Assembly: GCA_036346405.1 (NCBI GenBank)
Contig: CM070568.1
Coordinates: forward strand, 34,630,820-34,694,819
Length of the DNA: 64,000 nucleotides
Direction of reading: 5' to 3'
DNA from: Phyllostachys edulis
Taxonomy: Eukaryota > Streptophyta > Magnoliopsida > Poales > Poaceae
Shown here: in pieces, positions 11,623 through 22,449 of the stretch
Position numbering within the stretch: the stretch's first letter is position 1
How the letters are laid out: each line of letters starts with the position of its first letter
Translations under genes and position numbers: made by a program
Notes under the pieces: model-generated
Seen by the model: only the letters and a program-made list of their open reading frames with translations
What the model was told of the DNA's origin: nothing
The model's database searches: none

Positions 11623-14441
11623 CCAGGTCATGCTAATACTAGTTGGTTCCGGTAGCACTCATAGCTTTGTCAATCAAAAATTTCTTACTTGTACAGACCT
11701 CAAAGCACACACAATACCACGGGTTACAGTCCGGGTGGCAAATGGGGATCAATTACAGTGTGAAAGTATGGTTCCATGTCTGACTTGGTGGATTCAGGGA
11801 ATCACTTTTCGCACTGATATAAGGGTCTTGGATCTGGGAGCTTATGATGTGGTCTTAGGCATGGATTGGTTGGAACCTCTCAGTCCCATGAATTGCCATT
11901 GGAGTAAAAAGACACTGTCATTTCTGTATGAAGGAAAGCACATCAGTATTCAGGGTGTTCAAACAAGAAGACAAGCATCACTTACTGAATTATCTGCTGA
12001 ACAACTTCAAAAGTGGTGCATTGGCAATGAAATATGGTCAGTCACATTGCTCGAGCAACAGTCACCATCCAGTCCTGAGTACTCTTCGGTAATGCCAAGT
12101 GCAGTACAATCTTTGTTACGACAATACAACAACATTTTCCTGGAACCAAAGAATCTTCCACCTCACCAACAATACGACCATGCCATCACATTGGAACCAA
12201 ATGCACCACCGGTCAATTCCCGACCATACCGGTATTCACCTCTTCAGAAAGACGAAATCGAAAGACAAGTGACAGCAATGCTGCATACGGGAGTAATTAC
12301 ACCTAGCATGAGTCCCTATGCATCTCCCGTTTTGCTCGTCCAGAAGAAAGATGCAAGTTGGCGATTCTGTGTAGATTATCGTCGCCTCAATAAATATACA
12401 GTCAAAAACAAATGTCCGCTGCCAATTGTCGATGAGCTCCTCGATGAGTTAGCCGGCACTAAGTTCTTCTCTAAATTGGACCTCCGTTCGGGATACCGCC
12501 AAATTCGCATGAGGGAAAGCGATGAAGAGAAGGCAGCTTTTAAAACACATCAAGGACATTTTCAATTCCGGGTCATGCCCTTTGGTTTAACCAACGCTCC
12601 GGCTATGTTTCAATGCCTAATGAACACCATCTTTGCTCCCTATGTTCGCAAATTTGTGATCGTGTTCTTAGGTGATATACTAGTCTACAGTCGTTCCTTG
12701 CTAGATCACATTGAGCATCTGACAAGGGTACTAGATGTGCTTCATACCAATCAATTGTTTGCAAAGTTGTCCAAGTGTTCGTTTGCTCGGGATCGCATGG
12801 AATATCTCGGACATGTGATCTCTCACGAAGGGGTGGCCACCGATCCTAGAAAGACCAGTTCAATGGACAAATGGCCTCAGCCAACAACAGTTATGGAGTT
12901 GAGGGGATTTGTAGGTCTCACCAGATATTACCACAAATTTGTAAAGCACTATGGTCTCATTGCCAAACCATTAACAAACCTCCTAAAGAAGAAGAGCTTT
13001 GTTTGGGATGATCATGCCAATTCAGCCTTCTTAAATCTAAAACAAGCTATGGTGAGTACACCGGTCTTAGCCCTGCCAGATTTCCAATTGCCATTTTTGG
13101 TAGAGACCAATGTTTGTGCCACGGGGATAGGGGCAGTTTTAATGCAACAAGGTCATCCACTTGCTTATCTCAGTAAATCTTTGGGTCCTCAAAATCAGAG
13201 ATTGTCCATTTATGAAAAGAAATTTTTGGTTGTGATCATGGCAGTGGATAAGTGGTGTTCCTATCTCCAGCGCGTCCCTTTCTGATCCTCACTGACCACA
13301 AGAGTTTGGGTACTCTAGAAGAACAGCAATTGGGCACAGAGCTACAGTGGAAGGCTATGGCAAAGTTGGTTGGTTTGCAGTTTAAGTTTCAGTACAAGTG
13401 AGGAGTGGATAATGGGGCAGCTGATGTGCTCTCCAGGGTCAGTCATCTCCTTCAACTGGACGCAATTTTGTTTTGCCAACCTGACTGGGTACAAGAGGTA
13501 TTAAACTCTTATGAAATGGATCCAGATGCTCAAGCACTGCTCACTTCCTTGGCAATTCACAGTCCTGACAGTAAGGGATATACATTGGAACACGGTTTAA
13601 TCAAGTATTCTGGTCGCATTTGGATTGGGAACAATTCAGCTTTACGCACAAAGCTCATCAGCAATTTTCATTCAACGGCATTGAGGGACATTCAGGAGTG
13701 TTGGCCACTTATCACAGCATCAAGAAGCTTTTCTATTGGGCAGGGCTCAAGAGTGCGGTCGACGATTATGTCAAGCAATGCCAGACTTATCAACAAGCTA
13801 AGCATGAGCACACTCAGCTGGTCGGCCCATTACAACCTCTGCCTATCCCGGACGGTGCTTGGCAAGACCTAACGATGGACTTTATTGAAGGGTTGTCTAA
13901 GTCTGAAACCTACGATGTGATTGTGGTTATCGTCGATCGCTTAACAAAGTATGCGCATTTCATTGCCTTACGGCATCCATTTACAGCATCACAAGTGGCC
14001 ACTGTTTTCATGGACAACATGGTCAAGTTACATGGGGTGCCGCGCTCTATTGTATCGGATTGGGACAAAATATTCACAAGTACATTTTGGAGATCACTCT
14101 TTCAGGCAGTGGGCACAAAGTTACATTATAGTACAGCGTATCACCCCCAAACCGACGGTCAATCCGAACGTGTGAATCAATGCTTGGAGATGTATTTGCG
14201 TTGTGCAGTCCATAATTCTCCAAAGAAGTGGAAATCTTGGTTAGCTATGGCTGAGTTTTGGTACAACTCCAATTTTCACTCTTCTTTGGGGTGCTTACCT
14301 TTCAAAGCTTTGTATGGCATTGAACCGAATTTTGGGGCACTGCCTAATGTTTCAGTGCAGTCATCCACGGAAGCTACTGTGATGGCTCAAGGCCGGCAAT
14401 CTTATACTGACATGCTTAAGACGCAACTAGCTCGCGCCTAG
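11597..14441 (+). pseudogene. gypsy 1 pol: protease, RT, RNase H, integrase, catalytically inactivated
   Basis: The open stretch 11597-13285 carries protease (LVGSGSTHSF, normally LVDSGS; Gly codon at 11645), reverse transcriptase (about 12270-12740; FLGDILVYS at the YxDD box, Gly codon at 12671) and the start of RNase H (ETNVCATGIGAVL, Asn codon at 13109 where the family has Asp). A frameshift at about 13280 and a stop at 13399 follow. Integrase continues at 13620-14441: a HHCC finger with the last Cys changed to Tyr (CQTYQQAK, codon 13788), and a DDE core with MDFIEGL, VSDWDKIF and QSERVNQ still present. A stop at 14439 (CAG to TAG) ends the frame. Family function is cDNA synthesis and integration; this copy should be inactive at every step except possibly the integrase core. 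Confidence 0.9.
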
Positions 14442-14639
14442 AATCGCATGAAATTGCAAACCAACAAGCATCGTCAGGACCAGCAATATCAGGTTGGTGA
14501 ACAGGTTCGCTCAAGCTTCAACCATATGCTCAACATTCCGTTGTCAATCTACCATTTCCGAAGTTGGCTTTCAAATATTTTGGCCCATTTTCTGTCTTGA
14601 ACGCATTGGTGTCATTGCCTACAAACTCAATTGCAGAAC

Positions 14640-15345
14640 AACGGTGTAGTTATCGGACCCGAAAAAAGATCCGAACCCTCTGTGTTCATACACGGTCGAG
14701 GATTTCCGGTGTACCGATTACAAAAATGATAACATAACCATGTCTAGCATTGCATTAATAGTAAAAGCGAGTTTAATACAATTGGGCATGAAGCCAAATA
14801 AAAGATTAAATAACACGGCGGAAGGCGAAAAAGTAGTGGAGTCGGTGATCACCGCCAATCGGTAGAGTAGCGGCCTAATCGTCGAGATTCACATCGATGG
14901 TAAAGTCCTTCTCCTCTGAAATTTGTTTGCATAAAGCAAGTATGAGCACAACTCTAGTGCCTAAGTCGGAATTTTAATGCATGCATAAAGTAAACAAAGG
15001 ACATTGGCGATTTTAAATAAGCGGCGGTAGTTTGAATAATCGTATTAGATTGCAAGGCCATTTTCATACCCAGTAGTTCAACCATACAATGGCCTTCCAT
15101 AACTTGCCTTCATTGAAGTCTTGAAATCCTAAATCCTCGAGAAGGATCTAACTCTCAAAAGTTTCACAATTATTTTATATGAATTTAGCAATTTGAATCA
15201 CCCAATTTGGAGTTTGGATGCAAAAGTTATGAATTTTACTGAGGTTTAAACCTAAATCGAAACCATTTACTTCCATGTTTCAAATTGAAACCATTTACTC
15301 CCAATTACTCTCCTGAGTCTATAGATTCAAGGATTTGGAAACGAT
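14640..15345. mobile_element. Foreign block inside gypsy 1, possibly an LTR fragment
   Basis: Gypsy 1 coding similarity stops near 14640 and resumes at about 15385. The block starts near TATCGGACCCGAAAAAAG and contains AATAACACGGCGGAAG and AAGTATGAGCACAACTCTAG. Its start resembles the LTR-like start at 39377 (TGTCGGGACCC followed by CCCTCTGT). No clear target duplication is visible, so this could be an insertion or a replacement. Confidence 0.5.
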
Positions 15346-15384
15346 GGTCGATTTAACAGCTTGGCACTCCACATTGAACCGGCG

Positions 15385-15548
15385 ACATTTTGGATCGCCG
15401 ATTGGTGAAGAAAGGCGACTTAGCGATGCAACAACTCCTTGTCAAATGGTTGACTTTGCCAATTGAATGCGCAACTTGGGAGGATTCTTCAAGATTTTGC
15501 AAGAAAGCTTCCTCAAAGCCGCGATCCGGGACCAAACTTGGGGGGGCG
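15385..15548 (+). pseudogene. gypsy 1 chromodomain remnant
   Basis: Translation around 15390-15545 reads QQLLVKWLTLPIECATWED followed by SRFCKKASSK, the core of the retroelement chromodomain (LVKW...ATWE). It is cut from the integrase by the block at 14640-15345. Chromodomains of this class are thought to guide insertion to marked chromatin. Confidence 0.75.
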
Positions 15549-15552
15549 AAAG

Positions 15553-15935
15553 TGTCACACCCCCATGCTCCATGGTGCTGGACACAGAAGGTTCCAACGC
15601 TACTCGGAGGAAGCTGAAGATGAAGACCCAGCAGGAGGACAAGATGACCCTGCTAGTAGGACCGCAGGAAAGGGAGAAGGCCATATGAGCAAGACGTAGG
15701 CGTGTGTGGGGCTAGGTGTGGTGCATCAAGGGGCCCACATGGCAGTGTAAGTTATGGAAGTATAAGATATGTAATGGGTGGAACGTTGAAGGATTATGAA
15801 AGAAATGAGTTAACACTTTCCCCATCTCTGTCTGCTTCTTCCTCACCCCCTGTTCATTGTCTTTTGCCGAAAACATTACCATCGTAATCCTCCCGGTCTT
15901 TGGTGAATCTTCTTCGCTGAGACCGGGTCGTTACA
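15553..15935 (+). repeat. 3' LTR of gypsy 1
   Basis: 383 bp, paired with 9786-10168. It is preceded by a purine tract containing GGGGGGGCGAAAG and ends GTCGTTACA, followed by CCGCT. Confidence 0.92.
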
Positions 15936-17302
15936 CCGCTCCACTTCTCCTCTTGGCCGCCGCTGTCTAGCAACCGCTTTGCATTAACGCTTGCAACTGC
16001 TCAGGTCCAATCGTGCTAGCAACTGCTCTGCGTCCACCGCCATGTAGCCATGACCGCGGGACCATGTAGTTGGCAAGCTTGGCTGTTGGCTTCTCACCGG
16101 ACTTTGCGGCGTTGTCAGGGCCAGGAGAGGTGTCTGACGCAGAGGTGGAGGTGATCTCGTTGTGGAAGTCGTGCTCGCCTTGGAGCGACCTCGCATCATC
16201 CATGACCTTAACGACGACGAAGAGATCCAAAGGCTCGACCTCCCCACTTAGAGCGATCGAGGTCGATTACTGTTCTTCTCCTTCCTCGGGCTCGCGTCGT
16301 GCGCCATGGCGAAGGAGGCGGTGCCTGTCACCTCTCAACAACTCTTTTCTTTGCCGGCATTAAATGCGGGTCGGCCTTTCCCACCAAAGTCTGTTACGAC
16401 ACATGCGTACCCTCCTCGTCCTTGTTAAGCCATGGGCTAAGCTCACCATCTTGACTTAACCTAGCTCTTATGCCTCTGCTCCCGGCTATAAGAGGTCCCT
16501 TGTTCCTCCTTGGCACTCTTTAAACACCACTTAGCTTCTCCTCTGCTCTAAGGAGCTCAAGCACCGTGAGCCCCTTAGCGCCATTATTTGCACCTCGCCC
16601 ACCGCCGCCTGGGGATGTTAGTGGTGGAAGGCCTATTTCATTTTAGCTCCTTTTGGGTTGAGGAAACATAGGGCCAAACCCCTGCCCCTGCTTGCTCCCG
16701 ACCGTGAATCCCCTCGTACCGCGCAAATCCGACCTGGTGGCCCCATCGCATCCTTGCAGGGGAGGTCGGTCTTACCGATGAACCATATTAGAGGGTGGAG
16801 ATAGTGGCAGCGAAGCCGAAGAGGAGGGCGAGGCCGGCCACTCACGGCATGAGGAGTCCGATGGCGAACAACTGACCCGCACAACATTAGCGCCATCGAC
16901 TCACGTAGAAGCATCGACGCCACCTCCACCGGTGACATCCCCGTCGACGGAGGCCACGTGAGTCTCCATGCCTGCTTCGACATCGTAATTTAAGGGACAA
17001 TGGAATGAAGGGGCAGTTACGGAGTTGTGACGTGATGGATGTGGGAAGGGGGTAGGGGCGGAATCCGTGGATGTGAGGAGAGGCAGCGGGCGGTGCTAGA
17101 GATGGACGAGGGGGCATGAGGGGAGAGTGGTGGGCGATTGGGTTAGGGACTTAGGGGTGTATCCGCGCATGGGAAGGGGAGCGTGCTGAGCGAGTTGTGG
17201 GGACTGGGAAGAGAGCAATTGGGGGAGGGAGGCTGGCTGGCTCTTGGTGTGTGGTGTGGGACGATGGTCCCGCTGCACACTGGGGCAAAAAGTTTTTATT
17301 GT
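15936..17302. other. GC-rich sequence without a recognised gene
   Basis: On the minus strand 15967-16230 is open for 87 codons (EPLDLFVVVKVMDDARSLQG in its middle), but I do not recognise it. On the plus strand GGCTATAAGAGG at about 16484-16495 looks like a TATA box with a plausible leader to 16600. The ATG that follows (16615) gives only a short frame. It may be a degraded gene or a promoter fragment. Confidence 0.35.
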
Positions 17303-17568
17303 TAGAGTAAATTTCAGAAAACTCTAGGTTTTGGGGCATTAGTAACATAAAATCTCATATTTTGAGTTTTTTAAGAAAATCTCAGGTTTTGAGACATTAA
17401 TAACACAAAACCCTATGTTTTGAGATTTTTTTTCACAAAACCCTAGATTTTGAGGCATTAGTAACACAAAACCCCACGTCGTAGGGTTTTCTGGAAAAAA
17501 AAATCTCAAAACGTGGGGTTTTGTATTACTAATGCCCTAAAACCTGGGGTTTTGTGAAATTTACTCTA
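17303..17568. mobile_element. Hairpin MITE with internal tandem units
   Basis: The ends are inverted: TAGAGTAAATTTCA at 17303 and its reverse complement at 17568. Between them a unit of roughly 60-70 bp (AAACCCTAGGTTTTGAGGCA-like, then TTAGTAACACAAAACCC) recurs three to four times, the last part in reverse. The two halves can fold into one long hairpin. No coding capacity. Confidence 0.7.
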
Positions 17569-18274
17569 TTTATTATTAGTAAATATATGAGTAGGTAGCA
17601 CAAGATATTCTCTCATCAAATTGTGATGGCCAGAGGAAAGATTTAAGAGGACACCGTGGTTTAGAAATTTTAGTGCAAGCTATACAAGCTGACGAAGAGA
17701 TATGGAACCATACTTAATCGACAAACTGAATAGCTAGGCTCGTATTATGATCACACCATTCACCCATCTTCTTATTCGGTATGCGAAATAGAATAGGTAC
17801 TGTCCTCCATTACCACTATGCCAATTAGATGAGAAACTAGATCATCCCAAAAAAAATTCCCTCAAATCAAATTGGCCCTTAATTCCGAAAAGTGATAATC
17901 CTCTTTTCCTTTGTCCATTATGTGTTTTTACATGCTGTAAAGATTTAGCAGTGCTAATGGCAGTCTCGAACCAAAGCTGGATCTGGAATAGGTCCATCAT
18001 TCAGATTTGGTCTCATCAGTCATGAATTCCATCGATTTCGATTTTTTTTATTGTTATTGTTGTAACTTGTATTCGAATTAATATGTATAACTTATTACTT
18101 CATAATTTTCACGGATCTCCAGTTTTCCACAAAGCATTCGTTACGTCTATAGTATTGTTTTAAAATTTTGGTATCTTCGTTTATTAAAACAAAGCAATTC
18201 TTCTCGGCTCGTGTCATCAAAAAGTCTATATTTGCTTTGAATTCATCCACTCTTAGCCTAGTCTATCATCACAC
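17569..18274. other. AT-rich intergenic, nothing recognised
   Basis: No frame above 60 codons, no recognisable repeat end and no RNA gene seen. Confidence 0.5.
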
Positions 18275-18283
18275 ATTCTTGGG

Positions 18284-18873
18284 TCTCGTATAAGCTCGCT
18301 AACAAAGTAGTTCGGCTCAACCCGACTCGTTAAGCTAACAAGCTGAAAACTCAGCTCAGCTCAACTCAATAAAAATCGAGCTGCTCGTGAGCAGCTCACG
18401 AGCCATGCGAACCAAGGCGAATTGAGTGAAGCATCAACATGATGATACTATTGGCACACATACAAGCAAAAAGGAGGACAATATAAATAAAAACCTAGCT
18501 AACTATATAGCATACAATTAAAACATAGTCAATTAGGCGGCAACCTATTAGCAATCCTAACAATTTCTAGTTGAAGCACATGCTAATATGGTTACATCGA
18601 CATACAATAATTTAAATATTCAGCTAATTAAAAGTCTTCTACATTAAAAACCATCATCCGCACACCCAAGTTTAATAGTCCAACTATAACTGCCAACATA
18701 GCTAACAATCCAAGCTCATAACGAGCTGATGAGCGACTCACGAGCTAGATTGGCCTAGCTCGTTAAGAGACCGAGCTTAGAAGGGGCTCGGCTAGGCCCA
18801 TAATTCTACGAGCCATGCTCATAACGATTCAAACTCGAGTAGCTCGCGAGCTTTGAGTTTTTCTGCCAACCCT
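18284..18873. mobile_element. Non-autonomous hAT-like element rich in AGCTCG
   Basis: Both ends carry dense AGCTCG/CGAGCT motifs (18290-18410 and 18715-18850). The right end read inward is TAGGGTTGGCAGAAAAACTC, a pattern seen at ends of plant hAT-like elements. ATTCTTGGG occurs directly before (18275-18283) and after (18874-18882), consistent with the 8-bp target duplication of hAT transposons. The left terminal bases do not match the right ones well. No coding. Confidence 0.6.
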
Positions 18874-18882
18874 ATTCTTGGG

Positions 18883-19490
18883 CTTGTAGGGTTTGGATAA
18901 ACGTACATGTACGTAGCCTAGCCACATCATATATACATTCTTGGCCATACATAGTTTGGACTTTGGATAAACATAAGCCTTATTAAAAACATATATCCAT
19001 AGGTTGAGGTCCAAAATAACTATATAGGCTCAGTTCTAAGATGTGTACTTGCACGGTGCCCGCGTATTGGAGGATGAATTTTTCAGCACGCTACGAAGAT
19101 AAAGATATGCCTCTCCGTGGAGTGTTTAATGGGGCATCCAAGTCGGATCGATCGAAACATGGATCGGATGGCCATGATCCAAATGCTAGAATATTTATGT
19201 GATGACGTGGCTCGATATGCTATAAAGTAGTTTGCAACAGACGATCGGATCGGTGCTGAAACATTTTAAGCCTAACTTATAAAACATTTTGATTTTATAT
19301 GTACAACAAAAAAAAACACCAGATGCAACATTAAAAAAGTTGTAGTCCCAATATATCAAATAACCTCTTACAACAGAAAAAACATATAGCTGCAACAAAT
19401 ACCCAACTCACTGGCTCTGAGAAGAAGGACGCAACATTTTGTGATAACCAGCGGAACAATTGCAACATTCAAAAAAATCTGAAAAAAAAG
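18883..19490. other. Intergenic, nothing recognised
   Basis: AT-rich with several A-runs (19306-19313, 19470-19490). No gene, RNA or repeat end recognised. Confidence 0.5.
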
Positions 19491-20009
19491 TCATTTCAAT
19501 AATTTGTTGCAACAAACACCTAACTCACCGGTCTCGCCCTCAACGACGAAACCGACGCGCACGACCTTAGGCTTCAACAACACGACGACCGCGACGAAGG
19601 AGGTGGCCAAGTGCGGAGGAGATGGCCCGAGGAGCCCCGCCAACGTGCCGCGCACCTCCAAGCGGAACACTTCGCCGTAGTCCCACAAGCTTGCCACCGC
19701 CCTTGACGTGGGCGGCGACGCCAGGAAGCGCTCGGCCCTGCGCCACTCGTATCCCTCGTCAGCTACGGCGAGGAATGTGCCGAGGGGGAGCGGGTTGTCG
19801 AGGACGACGCCGATGTTGGTAGGGAAGAACTCGACGTGCGCAAACCGGCGGTGGTACAGCCGCTCGACGTCGCGAGCACCCAGACAGAAGGCTGTAGCAT
19901 GGAGCGGCGCCCAAACGCGATGCACGTGCACGGGATGCACGAGGAGCTTCATGGAGAGCTTGTAGGGGCGCAGGTCCGGCAGCCCTGCCATCAGCAGCAG
20001 CTTCATCAT
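19491..20009 (-). CDS. Hypothetical intronless protein, 172 residues
   Basis: A single open frame on the minus strand, ATG at 20009, stop at 19491-19493. It is GC-rich, unlike its AT-rich flanks, which supports a real or recently real coding sequence. Readable features are a basic-hydrophobic start (MMKLLLMAGLPDLRPYKLSM), a middle with DVERLYHRRFAHVEFFPTNI and a hydrophobic C-terminal half (SFVAVVVLLKPKVVRVGFVV). I see no signal peptide with a clear cleavage site and no catalytic motif that I recognise. A CT-rich leader lies upstream (20010-20050), and a Helitron-like terminus 220 bp upstream may have cut its promoter. It could also be a captured gene fragment. Function unknown. Confidence 0.45.
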   Translation of the reverse strand: MMKLLLMAGLPDLRPYKLSMKLLVHPVHVHRVWAPLHATAFCLGARDVERLYHRRFAHVEFFPTNIGVVLDNPLPLGTFLAVADEGYEWRRAERFLASPPTSRAVASLWDYGEVFRLEVRGTLAGLLGPSPPHLATSFVAVVVLLKPKVVRVGFVVEGETGELGVCCNKLLK

Positions 20010-20229
20010 CGCTCGTCTCGCTTGTTCTCCTTGTGCTAGAGAGAGAGATATTTGAATCGAAGTGTGAGGGGTTATGAGCTGTATGCTTCAATGCCAAATG
20101 TGAGTGGAATGGGGATAACTTCAAAAGAAGCTAGAAAAAAGTTAGCCATGTGGGCTATAGGACGTGTCACACAAGAAGCAAGATGTCTGAACTTTTTCTT
20201 CTTCGGATGCATGCCTCCAATTAAAATTA

Positions 20230-20262
20230 CTAGTGGCTTGTGCGTGCCGCATGGCGCACCGA
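20230..20262 (-). other. Probable Helitron 3' terminus (minus orientation)
   Basis: Read on the minus strand, the sequence is GTGCGCCATGCGGCAC, then GCACAAGCCA and CTAG, followed by T outside. That is a short GC hairpin about 10 bp before CTAG with a flanking T, the known 3' end signature of Helitrons, which insert between A and T. The 5' end (TC) would lie at higher coordinates; I could not locate it. Confidence 0.5.
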
Positions 20263-20799
20263 GGAAGAATATTTTTTAGGTATATCCATATATGGTATGA
20301 ACAGTTTGGTATACACATGAATGGTTTTCAGAATTAGAAAATCTGGAAAGTTGTTGTGTTACTTGTATTAGAGAGTTTAATATAGTTTGAATGTTGGTGT
20401 GCATAATAACGACGACGTTAGTTGCAGTACCTAATATGGCACTAAAAAAGTACAGAAGAACTAGAATATAGACAATATCAGTTATCAGTGGGAATTTTAA
20501 GTTTTGAGAGAAAATTTGACTGCAAACACATCACAACGATATACATTTGTAAAATGAGGAACACTATTTTGATATTAAACTATTGTGTTGATCCATTTGT
20601 TTATTTATCAAGCCTGAAGCAGGTTATTATAGTCTAATATCATACAACTATAGGTTTAGACCCAGTTTGCATGCTATATTCCTATATAGCAAAACAAGGT
20701 ATCAATTACACTGGCTATGCAGACTTACTCAGGCACATTCTAATACAGCAAAAACAAGTACATCAGAAACTATCTACTGGTACAAACATTTTCGTGGAG

Positions 20800-20990
20800 G
20801 AACATAATATGGTGTGAGGTCAATTAAAGAAATAACCTCTCATTCTTCCTGGTTCTCAATGGACTCATGCGCAATTATGAATGGCTTCACCTTCTGCAGC
20901 ACCTCTTCCAATTACATTGGTGGCTTCTCATCAATATCTAGACTATCAAATACTGTGACTCTCAAACTCAATCTGTACAAACAAACCCAC
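20800..20990 (-). pseudogene. Unidentified exon-like gene fragment with stops
   Basis: The minus strand reads VFDSLDIDEKPPM, stop, LEEVLQKVKPFIIAHESIEN, QEE, stop. This looks like a conserved acidic-hydrophobic exon with two in-frame stops (near 20910 and 20845). I cannot name the family. It lies on the same strand as the AMSH and PEX14 fragments at 25-26 kb, so it may belong to the same capturing element, split later by the Harbinger-like insertion. Confidence 0.4.
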
Positions 20991-22449
20991 AGAAACAAAT
21001 GCCATCAGGAACCTCACAAGAACACTCAGATTTGACAATTTTGCAAACTCCACCACAGTGTCGTCCGATCTTCTTCACAAGGTCACTTAGAGTTCGATCT
21101 GACAATTTTGCAAACGGACATAAAATTGAATTGTATTGACAAAATTATGTTAGGTAGGGCAACTTAGATTAAATTGTATAGCTATGAACACTAATGGTAT
21201 GATCAAATCACAAAGCAAAATGGAAACAAGGCATCGTTAATTCACGCAATCCTAACACTAACATTGATGCTTCAAAAACAAGACACTATTGTTGTTTCAT
21301 GTAATGGTGAATTTTAAGCAGTGGAATCATAAGACCCTATTTGGTAGAGCTCCAAATTCTGCTCCTGATTCTCTGAGAATCTACTTCTCTGAGAATCTAG
21401 AGCTAGTCGTTGAAAGCGTTTGGTTGGTAGGTTAGCTCCAAAAACCATATGAGGGAGGAAGGGAAGCAAATAGACCATGTTACCCCTGATTGTAATAATT
21501 CAATTGTATTTGTGTCTTTTTCCTATGTATTTGTACACAAATTATAGAATTTTTCCCCTAAATTTGTTTAGACCATGTGAATGTATATACGTTGTATCTA
21601 TACACAATGCTAGGTAACATTACATTTAAACTACATGATGGATTACAACTGTGTATAACCAAATTTTGTATTATTCATGCTGCAATAAATGAAGCTAGAG
21701 ATATCGCATTCATATCGTATAAGTGTTCAAATTTGTCCAAGTAGGTTGAGTGATAATTATCCACGATAATTGCAGTAGCAGCGAGATGACTTGACATGTC
21801 TTGCCACAAACGTAGCATCTGCACGTCACACTCATGTTCCTTATCTAATATATTACTCCCTTCACTATCGCTTTCAGAAGACGACATCTGTACATTAACA
21901 TACAAAAACACAACAACATAAATGACAATTTAAAAATACATTAGTATGCATTAGGTCCAAATGACAGTATATAACTAGTGAAAAAATATCTTATAATTCA
22001 AAAAAAGGTCTTACAACTAATAGAGAAATAAAGAATAATAAAGGTGAATACAAGACAAACTACTTATAGAAATGTCTCAATAATCATCATAATGTTACAA
22101 TCAATTTTCTATTTGCATCAATTTTTAGTGCATACATACAAACGGATGTGCATATTGTTGTTCAGATCCTGAAGCAATGTAATACGTTTAGTGTGAATAA
22201 TTTGGTTTTCTCGAACTCACGATTGATCCTTGTACTCGTTCCGTACTAAATGACTCCTTTTTGTTGGCCCCTTTTGTCTCCTGCAAGCAATAGCTACACT
22301 AGCAAGAGTTTTGAGTATAACCAGGCAGCACCCAGCTTATCACATCAAACACACCTGCACTCGTGATTGCTGTGTGGTACCTTTGCTTGATGATCCCGAT
22401 TCGGCCTACATTTGGCAAGAAAAGTTTGCATCGGTTCATAGTAACAAGA

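Larger units (their letters stand above)
9786..15935 (+). mobile_element. Ty3/gypsy LTR retrotransposon 1 (chromodomain type), complete ends, dead coding
   Basis: Two 383-bp LTRs (9786-10168 and 15553-15935) both start TGTCACACCC and end GGGTCGTTACA. A tRNA-iMet primer site (TGGTATCAGAGCC, 10172-10184) follows the 5' LTR, and a purine-rich tract (about 15539-15552) precedes the 3' LTR. Flanks are TCGCT and CCGCT, a target duplication matching at 4 of 5 bases. Domain order gag, protease, RT, RNase H, integrase, chromodomain is gypsy-type. By eye the LTRs differ at about 13 substitutions plus 2 indels. With the commonly used grass LTR rate of 1.3e-8 per site per year this is roughly 1.3 million years, an inference that rests on the rate. 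A 0.7-kb foreign block (about 14640-15345) lies between integrase and chromodomain. Confidence 0.93.
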
